From: Bradyrhizobium amphicarpaeae | GTDB lineage: Bacteria > Pseudomonadota > Alphaproteobacteria > Rhizobiales > Xanthobacteraceae | NCBI RefSeq assembly: GCF_002266435.3 | Contig: NZ_CP029426.2 | Location: 5,982,001-6,046,000 of the forward strand | DNA length: 64,000 nt | Direction: 5' to 3' | Shown here: piece by piece, positions 1 through 7,253 of the stretch | Position numbering within the stretch: position 1 is the first letter of the stretch | How the letters are laid out: every line of letters starts with the position of its first letter | Program-made: the position numbers and the translations under genes | Notes under the pieces: model-generated | What the model was told of the DNA's origin: nothing | What the model saw: only the letters and a program-made list of their open reading frames with translations | Databases searched by the model: none

Positions 1-508
1 CAAACTTTCGCCCGTATTCGATGCCACGGCGCATGAGGTCGCGCACATCATTGTCCCGCATCGGCTCTGACTTAAAATTGAACCGCTTGTAATAGCGATT
101 ATCTGGTGCTTGATGCGGGGCTCGGGATCTTGCCGCGGGGACGTCTAGCACGTACACCACATTTCCGATCCCCTTGCTGGTGAGCGTTACCGACTTGATT
201 AGCAGGTCTTCGATCTGCGGAACGATATTTGACATGAGAAGGTTTTCGATTTGCTCACGCGATACCAGTTTTGGATCTAGCCCATCGTCAGTGCCGTCCG
301 GTTTATTTCCCACTTCCTTCATACCGTAGATGATGATGCCGCCGGATGCGTTGGCCATCGCGGACACGTCTTTGAACAACTCCTTCCGTTGCCCAGGGTC
401 CTTCATCAAGGCTTCTGAGCGCTTGTACTCTAAGGTTAGGCTTTCCTCTATTTCCCCCTTGTGCAGATCATCGATATCCTTTTCTTCCCATTCGCTCACC
501 GGCCGCAT
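1..508 (-). CDS. AlbA_2 / Schlafen-like DNA-binding domain protein, C-terminus outside window
   Basis: The frame is open from the ATG at 506-508 to the left edge, so about 169 residues are visible and the C-terminus lies outside. A GGAG ribosome-binding site sits a few bases before the ATG. The visible part reads as an AlbA_2 domain. The segment LEYKRSEAL is followed by the turn SAMANASGGIIIYGM, which is the family's nucleotide/DNA-binding signature, and the domain closes with DNRYYKRFNFKS and an EPMRDNDVRDLM-like helix. Such proteins are usually transcriptional regulators or parts of defence loci; which applies here cannot be told without the C-terminal part. Its base composition is less GC-rich than the genes to the right. 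It lies upstream-to-downstream on the same strand as the nuclease gene at 670-1614. Confidence 0.8.
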   Translation of the reverse strand, partial: MRPVSEWEEKDIDDLHKGEIEESLTLEYKRSEALMKDPGQRKELFKDVSAMANASGGIIIYGMKEVGNKPDGTDDGLDPKLVSREQIENLLMSNIVPQIEDLLIKSVTLTSKGIGNVVYVLDVPAARSRAPHQAPDNRYYKRFNFKSEPMRDNDVRDLMRRGIEYGRKF

Positions 509-669
509 CACTTATCTCCGAACTTGCCTGCCCTCCTGGGGGCCTCTCATCCACGGCCGCTTCGATCTGCTATCAGCTAGCAGTAGTGCGAAACGAGACT
601 CATCAAGACGTTCCCAATTCCGACGCACGACGGGTTTCGCAAGTGCTCCACCCATCCTACCGCGCTTGG

Positions 670-1614
670 TCAGAACATCGGCGCGTCCTCATGCCACATC
701 ACAAGCGCTTCCATGTCCACCAGAACGATCTTCTCGGATAACGCTGCCGACTCGACCGCTTCGTCAGTAAATGTCGAAGTGGTGACAACGTAGCCACGAT
801 GGGCATTCTGCTCTTCGACAACGCCCTTGAACTGCTGAATCGTTGGCCTCCCGATCTTGTTACCTGACGCGTTTCGCTTGCATTGAACGACAACCAAGCC
901 TTCAGAATGGACAGCGAAACCATCGACGCCAAAATCATTTGATTTTCGGGTAGCCCATGCATTGAGGCCCGCAGCGTCGAAGAAACTCATCGTGTGGCGC
1001 TCGAACTGGCATGGATCCATGTTCAGCAGATAGGCGCGAAGCGCCATCTCTTCTGGCGGAGTCGCGAAACGTGTCGGATCCATTGGCTGCTCCCTCATAG
1101 CAGCCTTCATTTGCGCGCTGGCGCGGCGCAAACGTTCGTCCTGAACTATGACATCGATGATCTCGGCAATATGCGGTCGCACCTCGGGGGTGGTCACGAC
1201 GGCCTCGATGATCGAGGTGATACCCGCCGTTCCCAAAAAGATCAGCAACAACACAGGCACGCCGAGGGCACCGCCAAACACAGCGATACCGGCAGCCTGT
1301 CCGCCAACCAACGGGATGGCCGCCAACGTTGCGGGAAGAGCGATCTTCACCGACAGGGGGAGATCAGAGCTCCGGTAATTCGAAACAGCTTCAGAAACGT
1401 TCTTTGCAACCGCAACGATTGCGGTCCGCGCACTCATGAGCGAGTTCAGCTTCTTGAGCTTCTCTGTTGGGCTCAAGTCACTTGCGATGACAGTTCGAGA
1501 CTCGCTAAGCCACCGTATCGCGAGCACTCGATCCTCTGCCCGTGTGCGCTTGATGGCGGAAGCAAATCGAGCGACCAACCATTCTTTAATGCTACCCTTA
1601 ATTGCATCAAACAT
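670..1614 (-). CDS. Membrane-anchored Mrr-type restriction endonuclease
   Basis: 314 residues. The N-terminal part is basic and helical. Residues near 90-145 form two hydrophobic segments, one starting KIALPATLAAIPLVGG and one around LGVPVLLLIFLGTAGI, so the protein is probably membrane-bound. The C-terminal ~110 residues look like an Mrr_cat domain: FERHTMSFFDAAGL, then FGVDGFAVHS and VVVQCKR. The last two supply the Asp and the Q-x-K of a PD-(D/E)xK nuclease core, followed by the helix PTIQQFKGVVEEQNA and the strand RGYVVTTSTFT. Mrr enzymes cut modified DNA or act as stress nucleases; the target here is unknown. The start is the ATG at 1612-1614. It neighbours an AlbA_2 protein in an AT-richer patch, consistent with a transferred defence-type locus (inference). 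Confidence 0.8.
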   Translation of the reverse strand: MFDAIKGSIKEWLVARFASAIKRTRAEDRVLAIRWLSESRTVIASDLSPTEKLKKLNSLMSARTAIVAVAKNVSEAVSNYRSSDLPLSVKIALPATLAAIPLVGGQAAGIAVFGGALGVPVLLLIFLGTAGITSIIEAVVTTPEVRPHIAEIIDVIVQDERLRRASAQMKAAMREQPMDPTRFATPPEEMALRAYLLNMDPCQFERHTMSFFDAAGLNAWATRKSNDFGVDGFAVHSEGLVVVQCKRNASGNKIGRPTIQQFKGVVEEQNAHRGYVVTTSTFTDEAVESAALSEKIVLVDMEALVMWHEDAPMF

Positions 1615-1796
1615 GATAGATTCCTAATGGTCGCAATCAGTTTTATAGTGAAATGGCAAAATTTTGGCTAGGGTTAATTGATAATGAGAGCATTGTTGAC
1701 TTCGATTTTGTTGATCGTCATTCCTTCCATGTGCCATTGCGAAGATGCTTCTGCTCCGAGCCGAATCGAGAGCATTACGAAGTCGGCCGAGAGCTA

Positions 1797-2294
1797 GTGC
1801 CCAGCATTCCACCTCTCCCATCTGTCTCGCTGCCTTCAATGCCCGATCTCTCCCTGCCCGACTTTTCCGACGCGACAGGCAAGGTGATGACGGAATTCAA
1901 TGCTTTCACGCAGCAAGTCGGCGACGCTTTGCCGATGCTCGAGCAGATGGGATACGAGGTCACGACGTTCAAAGTAACCTGGGGCCTTCCTCCGAAGGCT
2001 GGACTACGTTTGAAATCGACCGGCACGGCTGACCTTCCAAGGTTAAACAGCATTGCCGCGAAGGCTCCGAACGGAGGCGTGCTAGTTTCCGCACTCGTCA
2101 CCAGCGCTGTGACGGCAAAACGTATTCAGGGAACGATGCGACTTGGAACTGCATACTTGGATGTAGATTTCGCGGTACCTCCTCGCGTGAGCATGAAATT
2201 TGTCAACGCGAAGGTGACGGAGAAGGACGAATCGTTTCGCGATCCTGACGAACTGGAGATCGCGTGCAGGTGGCACGCCGCAAGATTTATGTAG
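1797..2294 (+). CDS. Hypothetical protein, unknown family
   Basis: I do not recognise this family. The GTG at 1797 follows GAGAG and gives 165 residues. An ATG at 1653 in the same frame would add 48 residues, but that stretch is AT-rich, has no ribosome-binding site and reads like non-coding sequence, so I chose the GTG. The protein begins with a proline-rich segment (PSIPPLPSVSLPSMPDLSL). It continues with a soluble alpha/beta-looking part containing KVTWGLPPKAGLRLKSTG and ends EIACRWHAARFM. There is no signal peptide and no membrane segment. It runs divergently from the Mrr-type nuclease and may belong to the same accessory patch. Whether it is really expressed is uncertain. Confidence 0.5.
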   Translation: MPSIPPLPSVSLPSMPDLSLPDFSDATGKVMTEFNAFTQQVGDALPMLEQMGYEVTTFKVTWGLPPKAGLRLKSTGTADLPRLNSIAAKAPNGGVLVSALVTSAVTAKRIQGTMRLGTAYLDVDFAVPPRVSMKFVNAKVTEKDESFRDPDELEIACRWHAARFM

Positions 2295-2371
2295 CGGGAC
2301 GAATTCCGATAGTTGCTCGAGTATGCTGAGTGGTTGCGGTATCCGATCGCGGCTGGGAAATGTTCTAAGCC

Positions 2372-2456
2372 CGTAGGATGGTCGAGCGAGGCGAAGCCCA
2401 TCATGACATTCCCGCCGAGTCATGATGGGTTTCGCAAGGGCTCTACCCATCCTACG
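2372..2456. repeat. Palindromic intergenic repeat (GTAGGATGG family)
   Basis: The outer arms are CGTAGGATGG at the left and CCCATCCTACG at the right. The inner arms are GCCCATCATGA and TCATGATGGGTTTCGC. Together they form a long imperfect hairpin with no reading frame. Such elements are common between genes in rhizobia. It lies between the accessory patch and the protease cassette. Confidence 0.7.
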
Positions 2457-2550
2457 ACTGCGTCTGGGGCACGAGAGCGCGTGAAGGCGCCCTCCCTCCA
2501 CGCCGTCGCGGCGAGCGAAGCGACTTGCCTGCCGAAGCCTTGGCGGAGAC

Positions 2551-2621
2551 CGAAGCAATCCAGAATCTTTCTGCGGCGGCAGTCTGGATTGCTTCGTCAC
2601 AACAGCTCCTCGCAATGACGG
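2551..2621. repeat. Inverted repeat with GAAGCAATCCAG arms
   Basis: CGAAGCAATCCAG at 2551-2563 is the exact reverse complement of CTGGATTGCTTCG at 2584-2596. It is followed by the tail GCTCCTCGCAATGACGG. This is a widespread non-coding intergenic element type in Bradyrhizobium-like genomes (from memory, not searched). It sits downstream of the protease gene, which ends at 2758 on the minus strand. Confidence 0.65.
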
Positions 2622-2757
2622 AGCAAGTTCAACGCGCAACGGAAGCTTGAATTCCCGGTCTTTGTGAAGCTGCCGCAGTGATTTCCACCGCGCAACAAAC
2701 GATCGGGGCACAGCGACTGTCGCCGCTGTGCCCCTTTTCGCAAATCGCATTGGCGCG

Positions 2758-4785
2758 TTACAGCAAGCCGACCTTGTGCATGATCTCCCGGATCTGGGCC
2801 GGATCGGGATCCATCATGGTGGGGACGAATGCTTCGCTCGCCGTCTGTGCGGGACCGCGGGCAACGTAGCTCGAGCCGCTTTGCGTGGGATCGACGGACT
2901 GGGGCGCCATCGCGCCTGCCGTTTGTGCCGGACCGCGCGACACCGAACCGGCGGCGGCCTGCACCGGCGCGGCGGATTGCGGCGCCGGAGTGCTCGCCGG
3001 GACCATGCTCGGTGCTTCGGCCGGCGGCAATCCGAGCAGGCGACGCAGCGTCGCCAGCGCAGGATCGGTCGCGGACGCGGCCGCGGCAACCGGGGCGATT
3101 CCGGTTTCGAGGCCGAGCGCCCGCATCGCGTTCGGCAGTCCCGCGCCGGTCCGGTTGGGGTCACCGAATTGCAGCGGCGTCGCGGTTTCCTTCAGGATCT
3201 GGAACAGCCGCTCGACACGGCGCGCATCGCGATTCTGGAAGTTGCCCTTGGTGAAGTCCGGATGATGCGCCAGCACGAGCGCGGCGAGGCCGGTGACATG
3301 CGGCGTCGCCATCGAGGTGCCGTCCCATGCACCGAAACCATCGGCGGGAAGCGACGAGACGATGCCGACGCCGGGTGCGCAGACGTCGACCTCCGGTCCG
3401 AAGCAGGAGAACTTCGCCGGGAAATATCCGTCGCGGCTCTGGAAGCCGTCGAGCGCCTGCTGCGAATGATAGCTGTCGTCGGGAAACTCGCCCCATTTGC
3501 CGAGCGCGGCGACCGCCAGGCAATGCGGCGTCGACGCGGGAAACTGCACCGGCCCCGAAGAATTGCCGGCAGCGATGATGCAGGCCATGCCCATCTGCTT
3601 GGCGCGGATGATGCGTTCCTCGATGATCTGCGAGGGATCGCCGCCACCCAGGCTCATATTGGCGACGTCGATGCCGTGCTCCATGCAGTAATCGAGCGCG
3701 GAGACGAGATCGCTGAAGCGGCCGCCGGGGAAGATGCGGCACACATGGATTTCCGCCGCCGGCGCGAAGCCGCGGATTCCGCCACCGGGGCCGACCGGAC
3801 CGCCGGCGATGATCCCGGCGCAATGCGAGCCATGGCCGATCGTGTCGACGGTCCACGCGGCCTTGTCGTTGCCGACGATACTGGTGCCCACCGTGATGCC
3901 GTGCAGGTTGCGATGAGTCGGTGCCAGGCCGGAATCGATGATCGCGATCTTGATGCCGGCGCCATTGAAGGACGGCGGCAGGCGATCGAGGCCCATCGCG
4001 CGCTCGCCCCAACCCGTCAATTGCTGGCCTGGGAAGTTGCGCAAGACCGCACCGAGCGCCCTCACGGCGATCCGGTTGACACTGTTGGGAACGAGCTGCG
4101 GACGATCGAGCCAGAAGGTCCAGTAGTCGATCTTGGGCTTGACGAGGATCGAGCGGATGGTGTCCGGCGTTTCGCCCTGCAGGGTCACCGTGGCACGGCC
4201 GGTGGCGTCGGTGATGCCCTGTGCCGGCCACATGCTGCCGAACACATAGACCTCGGCTTCGGCCAGCGGGCCGTCCTGGCCCAGAACTTCGATCGTCGCG
4301 GTGAAGCCGTCGGCCAGCGGCGTCAGCACGCCCGGATTGGGAAGCTGCGGCGTGGACGGGTCGAGCATGTAGGCCAGCCGCTCGTCACGCTCCACCGCGC
4401 AACGCCCTTGCGCCTGGGTCTTCAGCAGCTTGGCCTTGTCGGGGGTCATCTTGGCGAGAACCAGCGGACTGAGCGGCACTTGTCCGAGCTCCGCGCTCTG
4501 AAATCCGAACAGGCGCGGTGGAGAAACCGTTTTCACCACTTCGATGTCGGGGCTGTTGGTGAGCTGCTGGGTCAGGAAGTCGACGCTGAAGGTCGCAAGC
4601 CCGGGCTGCTGCTGCGGCGCGATCATGAATTGCGATCGGCGCGATGCGATCGTGACGGGCCCCTGCCCCGGTGCCGGCGACTGGCCGGCATCGAGTGCGG
4701 GATGCGCGCCGTTGCCGTTTGCCGCCGGTTCGGTCGCATTGCTCTCACCCTGCCCGGACGTTCCTGGTTTGCCTCTCGTGGCCAT
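2758..4785 (-). CDS. S8 subtilisin-family serine peptidase without signal peptide or own propeptide
   Basis: 675 residues. The start is the ATG at 4783-4785 because a full AAGGAGG lies five bases before it; an in-frame ATG ten codons upstream has none. Counting from this start, the catalytic triad is Asp284 in AIIDSG, His318 in GHGSHCAGI and Ser491 in GTSMATPH, with oxyanion Asn408 in AAGNSSG. Residues 1-50 are low-complexity. Residues ~155-235 resemble a carboxypeptidase-regulatory/Ig-like beta domain (GPLAEAEVYVFG, TDATGRATVTL). The last ~90 residues are Pro/Ala-rich with two copies of a RGPAQTA motif. No signal peptide or I9 prodomain is fused; instead a small I9-like protein is encoded just upstream (51 bp gap). 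As the last gene of the cassette it is the obvious candidate to process the repeat protein (inference). Confidence 0.92.
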   Translation of the reverse strand: MATRGKPGTSGQGESNATEPAANGNGAHPALDAGQSPAPGQGPVTIASRRSQFMIAPQQQPGLATFSVDFLTQQLTNSPDIEVVKTVSPPRLFGFQSAELGQVPLSPLVLAKMTPDKAKLLKTQAQGRCAVERDERLAYMLDPSTPQLPNPGVLTPLADGFTATIEVLGQDGPLAEAEVYVFGSMWPAQGITDATGRATVTLQGETPDTIRSILVKPKIDYWTFWLDRPQLVPNSVNRIAVRALGAVLRNFPGQQLTGWGERAMGLDRLPPSFNGAGIKIAIIDSGLAPTHRNLHGITVGTSIVGNDKAAWTVDTIGHGSHCAGIIAGGPVGPGGGIRGFAPAAEIHVCRIFPGGRFSDLVSALDYCMEHGIDVANMSLGGGDPSQIIEERIIRAKQMGMACIIAAGNSSGPVQFPASTPHCLAVAALGKWGEFPDDSYHSQQALDGFQSRDGYFPAKFSCFGPEVDVCAPGVGIVSSLPADGFGAWDGTSMATPHVTGLAALVLAHHPDFTKGNFQNRDARRVERLFQILKETATPLQFGDPNRTGAGLPNAMRALGLETGIAPVAAAASATDPALATLRRLLGLPPAEAPSMVPASTPAPQSAAPVQAAAGSVSRGPAQTAGAMAPQSVDPTQSGSSYVARGPAQTASEAFVPTMMDPDPAQIREIMHKVGLL

Positions 4786-4836
4786 TGCAGCCTCCTTGAT
4801 GTTTTGCGTGTCCAATGTTTGCCCACCGAAACGAAA

Positions 4837-5067
4837 TCAGCCGGCATCGAATGGCTTCAGCGCTGAATCCGGTTCGACCACGAGCGTGGCAAACGTCGAT
4901 TTCAGGCGATCGGCCTGTGTCTTCGTCATCGACAGGATGACGACGTCGGGAGCGACCTGCGCTATTCGTGTCACGCCGGGTTCACGCCGCAGGTGTTCGT
5001 TGAGCTGGCCGGACCGGACCGGGTCTCCCTGCACGATGAATTGTTGCGACGTGTTCGAATCCGCCAT
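4837..5067 (-). CDS. Small stand-alone I9-like (subtilisin propeptide/inhibitor) protein
   Basis: 76 residues. The start is the ATG at 5065-5067, preceded by AAGGG at good spacing; an ATG five codons earlier lacks one. The sequence follows the I9 prodomain plan: strand QQFIVQGDP, helix GQLNEHLRREPGV, strand TRIAQVAPDVVILSM, the helix of TKTQADRLKSTF, and the closing strand LVVEPDSAL, which matches the V-E-x-D ending of I9 domains. In ordinary subtilisins this domain is the N-terminal propeptide that folds and inhibits the enzyme; here it is a separate gene immediately before a protease that lacks it. The likely role is trans-acting chaperone or inhibitor of that protease. The family assignment is by eye from pattern, not by search. 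Confidence 0.75.
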   Translation of the reverse strand: MADSNTSQQFIVQGDPVRSGQLNEHLRREPGVTRIAQVAPDVVILSMTKTQADRLKSTFATLVVEPDSALKPFDAG

Positions 5068-5093
5068 CGGGTTTCCCTTCATTCTGTGTGCAG

Positions 5094-5113
5094 GGGCGGG
5101 CTTGCGCCCGCCC
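5094..5113 (-). promoter_or_regulatory. Intercistronic GC hairpin between repeat-protein and I9-like genes
   Basis: GGGCGGGC and GCCCGCCC form a perfect 8-bp stem with a 4-base loop. It lies 14 bases after the stop codon of the repeat-protein gene and before the Shine-Dalgarno of the I9-like gene. No T-run follows, so it is not a classical terminator. It may protect the upstream message or reduce read-through into the two processing genes (inference). Confidence 0.55.
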
Positions 5114-5127
5114 GCTGCGTGTCGGGT

Positions 5128-6312
5128 CTAGTGCATCGTGCCACCGGGCTGGCCGGCGTTGAAGACGCCGAGCTGGCGGCCGATATCGAGACCGGTCTGG
5201 GCGCCCTGGCCGATCTTCTTCAGCACGCTCCAGAAGCTCTGCAGCTCCATGTCGGTCGGCGGTGCGCTTGCTGCCGGCTGCAGGCCGGGCTGGCCGGCGC
5301 TGAACACGCCGAGTTGGTGACCGATATTCACACCGGTCTGCACGCCCTGGCCGATCTTCTTCAGCACGCTCCAGAAGCTCTGCAGCTCCATGTCGGTCGG
5401 TGGCGCGGCCGCGGCCGGCTGCAGGCCGGGCTGCGCACTGAACACGCCGAGCTGATGACCGATGTCCAGGCCGGTCTGGGCACCCCGACCGATCTTCTTC
5501 AGCACGCTCCAGAAGCTCTGCAGCTCCATGTCGGTCGGCGGTTCTGCCGCAGCCGGCTGCAGGCCGGGCTGGCCGGCACTGAACACGCCGAGCTGATGAC
5601 CGATATTCACACCGGTCTGAACGCCCTGGCCGATCTTCTTCAGCACGCTCCAGAAGCTCTGCAGCTCCATGTCGGTCGGCGGCGCGCTTGCTGCCGGCTG
5701 CATGCCGGGCTGATCAGCACTGAACACGCCGAGCTGGTGACCGATGTTCACACCGGTCTTCACGCCCTGCCCGATCTTCTTCAGCACGCTCCAGAAGCTC
5801 TGCAGCTCCATGTCGGTCGGCGGCGCGGCTGAGGCCGGCTGCATGCCGGGCTGATCGGCGCTGAACACGCCGAGCTGATGACCGATGTTCACACCGGTCT
5901 GCACGCCCTGCCCGATCTTCTTCAGCACGCTCCAGAAGCTCTGCAGCTCCATGTCGGTCGGCGGCGCGCTTGCTGCCGGCTGCAGGCCAGGCTGGCCGGC
6001 GCTGAACACGCCGAGCTGGTGACCGATGTTCACACCGGTCTGAACGCCCTGGCCGATCTTCTTCAGCACGCTCCAGAAGCTCTGCAGCTCCATGTCGGAA
6101 ACCTGCACCGAACCTTGCTGCATGTCCGGACCGGCGGAAAACGGCAGGAAACCTCCGCCGATGTTTCCGACGATACCGCCGATGTTCTTTCCCTTCTTGC
6201 CGCCGAGCAGTCCACCGATAACGCGTCCGGCCGCACCGCCGAGGATGGAGCCGAAAATCCCCTGCGGGTCCAGTTGGCCGTAATCCTCGTACTGCTGCTG
6301 TGTTCCAGTCAT
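5128..6312 (-). CDS. Seven-repeat putative peptide polyprotein precursor
   Basis: 394 residues. The start is the ATG at 6310-6312, which has AGGAG eight bases upstream; a further ATG 22 codons earlier has none. Residues 1-72 form a leader-like part that is Gly-rich (IFGSILGGAAGRVIGGLLGG, then KKGKNIGGIVGNIGGG), suggesting glycine-zipper or membrane-active character. Residues 73-394 are seven head-to-tail units of 47, 47, 47, 47, 46, 47 and 41 residues. Each unit begins DMELQSFWSVLKKIG, continues with a Gly/Gln/Val-rich amphipathic stretch ending HQLGVFSA, and ends in a Pro/Ala-rich linker of the type QPGLQPAASAPPT. Units 5 and 7 are a second variant (GAQTGLDIG instead of GVQTGVNIG). No enzyme motifs are present. 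The repeat core with proline-rich linkers, and the adjacent protease, suggest cleavage to amphipathic peptides. The function is unknown to me. Confidence 0.88.
   Translation of the reverse strand: MTGTQQQYEDYGQLDPQGIFGSILGGAAGRVIGGLLGGKKGKNIGGIVGNIGGGFLPFSAGPDMQQGSVQVSDMELQSFWSVLKKIGQGVQTGVNIGHQLGVFSAGQPGLQPAASAPPTDMELQSFWSVLKKIGQGVQTGVNIGHQLGVFSADQPGMQPASAAPPTDMELQSFWSVLKKIGQGVKTGVNIGHQLGVFSADQPGMQPAASAPPTDMELQSFWSVLKKIGQGVQTGVNIGHQLGVFSAGQPGLQPAAAEPPTDMELQSFWSVLKKIGRGAQTGLDIGHQLGVFSAQPGLQPAAAAPPTDMELQSFWSVLKKIGQGVQTGVNIGHQLGVFSAGQPGLQPAASAPPTDMELQSFWSVLKKIGQGAQTGLDIGRQLGVFNAGQPGGTMH
5131..6096 (-). repeat. Seven in-frame tandem repeats of ~141 bp
   Basis: Unit boundaries, set at the DME codons, fall at 6096, 5955, 5814, 5673, 5532, 5394 and 5253 and end at 5131. 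The spacing is 141 bp, except for one unit of 138 bp (5532-5395) and a shortened last unit. The units are nearly identical at DNA level, including at synonymous positions. This implies recent duplication or ongoing gene conversion. Confidence 0.95.
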
Positions 6313-6396
6313 GATCAAAATCTCCTGATGAAGTGCCTGACCCGCGAGCGACACGTGCTTCCCGAGAGTCGGGATCACTGATGCGAGCAGCTGAGG

Positions 6397-7221
6397 CTAC
6401 GACAGGGATCGTGATGCAGGCGTCAGGTCGAGCGTGAAAGTTGCGTCAAAGTTTTTGGCACGAGGCAATTTGAGTGAGACAGTTCTCGGAGACGCGCAGA
6501 ACATGTTGCGAATTTCGCGCTGCAGCTGTTCGGTCTCCTGCTCCGGTACTGCGCGAACGTCCCGCCACAGCACGGAGCGGCAAAGATCGTACTGACGCAA
6601 CGCATCGGCACGGCGACCTTGCTGCGCATGACAGCGCATCACGATGCGATGGACATTCTCCTGAAGCGGGTCGATTGCGAGAATACGCAGCGCGAGTGCG
6701 ATCGCGACGTCCATGTGTTCGCGCTTGTCGACGTCCAGCAGGCCTGCAAGCGCGTGCATCGCCAGTGTTCTCAGTCGCTGGCGCTCGGCAGAGAGCCAGG
6801 CCTCGAATTGGCAAGAGGTCGAGCCGACGCCGTCGAGAAGGTCGCCGCGGTAAAGCATCGCCGCACGGGCCAGCCGTTCGGGATGGCCCTCCCGGAGCAG
6901 GCGCTCGAATTCCCCGACATCGGTACTGATGGCGGCCGGGCAGATCCGGATGTCGTCGCGGTCGGCCGCGATCACGTCCGGATATTGCGGCAGCACGCGC
7001 CGCAACGTGAGCAGAGCTTGTCGAAGGCTGGCGCGCGCGCGATCGCTGAACTGACCGTCCCATAACAGGGTCGCGAGCCTGCCGCGTGAAATGGCCCGTG
7101 GGGAACTGAGCGCGACATAGCCCAGGAGAGTTGCAGCCTTGCGGCTGGGGATCGGCACCGACTCGCCGGAAGCAGAAACTACCTCGACACCGCCGAAGAG
7201 ATTGATTTGGAGCAGCGACAT
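6397..7221 (-). CDS. BTAD/SARP-type transcriptional regulator
   Basis: 274 residues. Residues ~1-95 form an OmpR-like winged helix (LQINLFGGVEV, then RKAATLLGYVAL, LLWDGQFSDRARASLRQALL). Residues ~105-245 form the bacterial transcriptional activation domain with its usual landmarks YRGDLLDG, FEAWLSAERQRL, ALRILAIDPLQENVHR and ADALRQYDLC. Family members (AfsR/SARP type) activate peptide and secondary-metabolite clusters from direct repeats. No ATPase or sensor domain is attached. It is the first gene of the minus-strand cassette, with an 84-bp gap to the repeat-protein gene, so it is the likely pathway-specific activator (inference). The start at 7219-7221 has AAGGACAAGGA immediately upstream, inside a set of repeated GGACA motifs. 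Confidence 0.88.
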   Translation of the reverse strand: MSLLQINLFGGVEVVSASGESVPIPSRKAATLLGYVALSSPRAISRGRLATLLWDGQFSDRARASLRQALLTLRRVLPQYPDVIAADRDDIRICPAAISTDVGEFERLLREGHPERLARAAMLYRGDLLDGVGSTSCQFEAWLSAERQRLRTLAMHALAGLLDVDKREHMDVAIALALRILAIDPLQENVHRIVMRCHAQQGRRADALRQYDLCRSVLWRDVRAVPEQETEQLQREIRNMFCASPRTVSLKLPRAKNFDATFTLDLTPASRSLS

Positions 7222-7253
7222 TGTCCTTGTCCTTCGGTCATTGTCCTCTGTCC
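7220..7253 (-). promoter_or_regulatory. Direct GGACA repeats overlapping the BTAD gene's translation start
   Basis: Read on the minus strand, GGACA occurs four times in about 34 bases, as two similar copies (GGACAGAGGACAAT and GGACAAGGACAAT) offset by about 20 bases. The last copy runs into the start codon and includes the ribosome-binding site. SARP regulators bind short direct repeats about one or two helical turns apart, so an autoregulatory operator is possible. This is an inference from spacing only. Confidence 0.4.

Noticed and set aside
1653..1796. N-terminal 48-residue extension of the hypothetical gene at 1797
   Set aside because: No ribosome-binding site before the ATG at 1653, AT-rich composition and no continuity in character with the rest of the protein.
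2728..4866. Open frame of over 700 codons on the plus strand
   Set aside because: It lies opposite the subtilase, whose catalytic triad, ribosome-binding site and domain order are clear. Long antisense frames are expected at this GC content and the translation is Arg-rich without any domain.
5131..6096. Regular repeats that might be taken for a CRISPR or satellite array
   Set aside because: The unit is 141 bp, with no unique spacers, and the array stays in frame inside one protein-coding gene with a ribosome-binding site.
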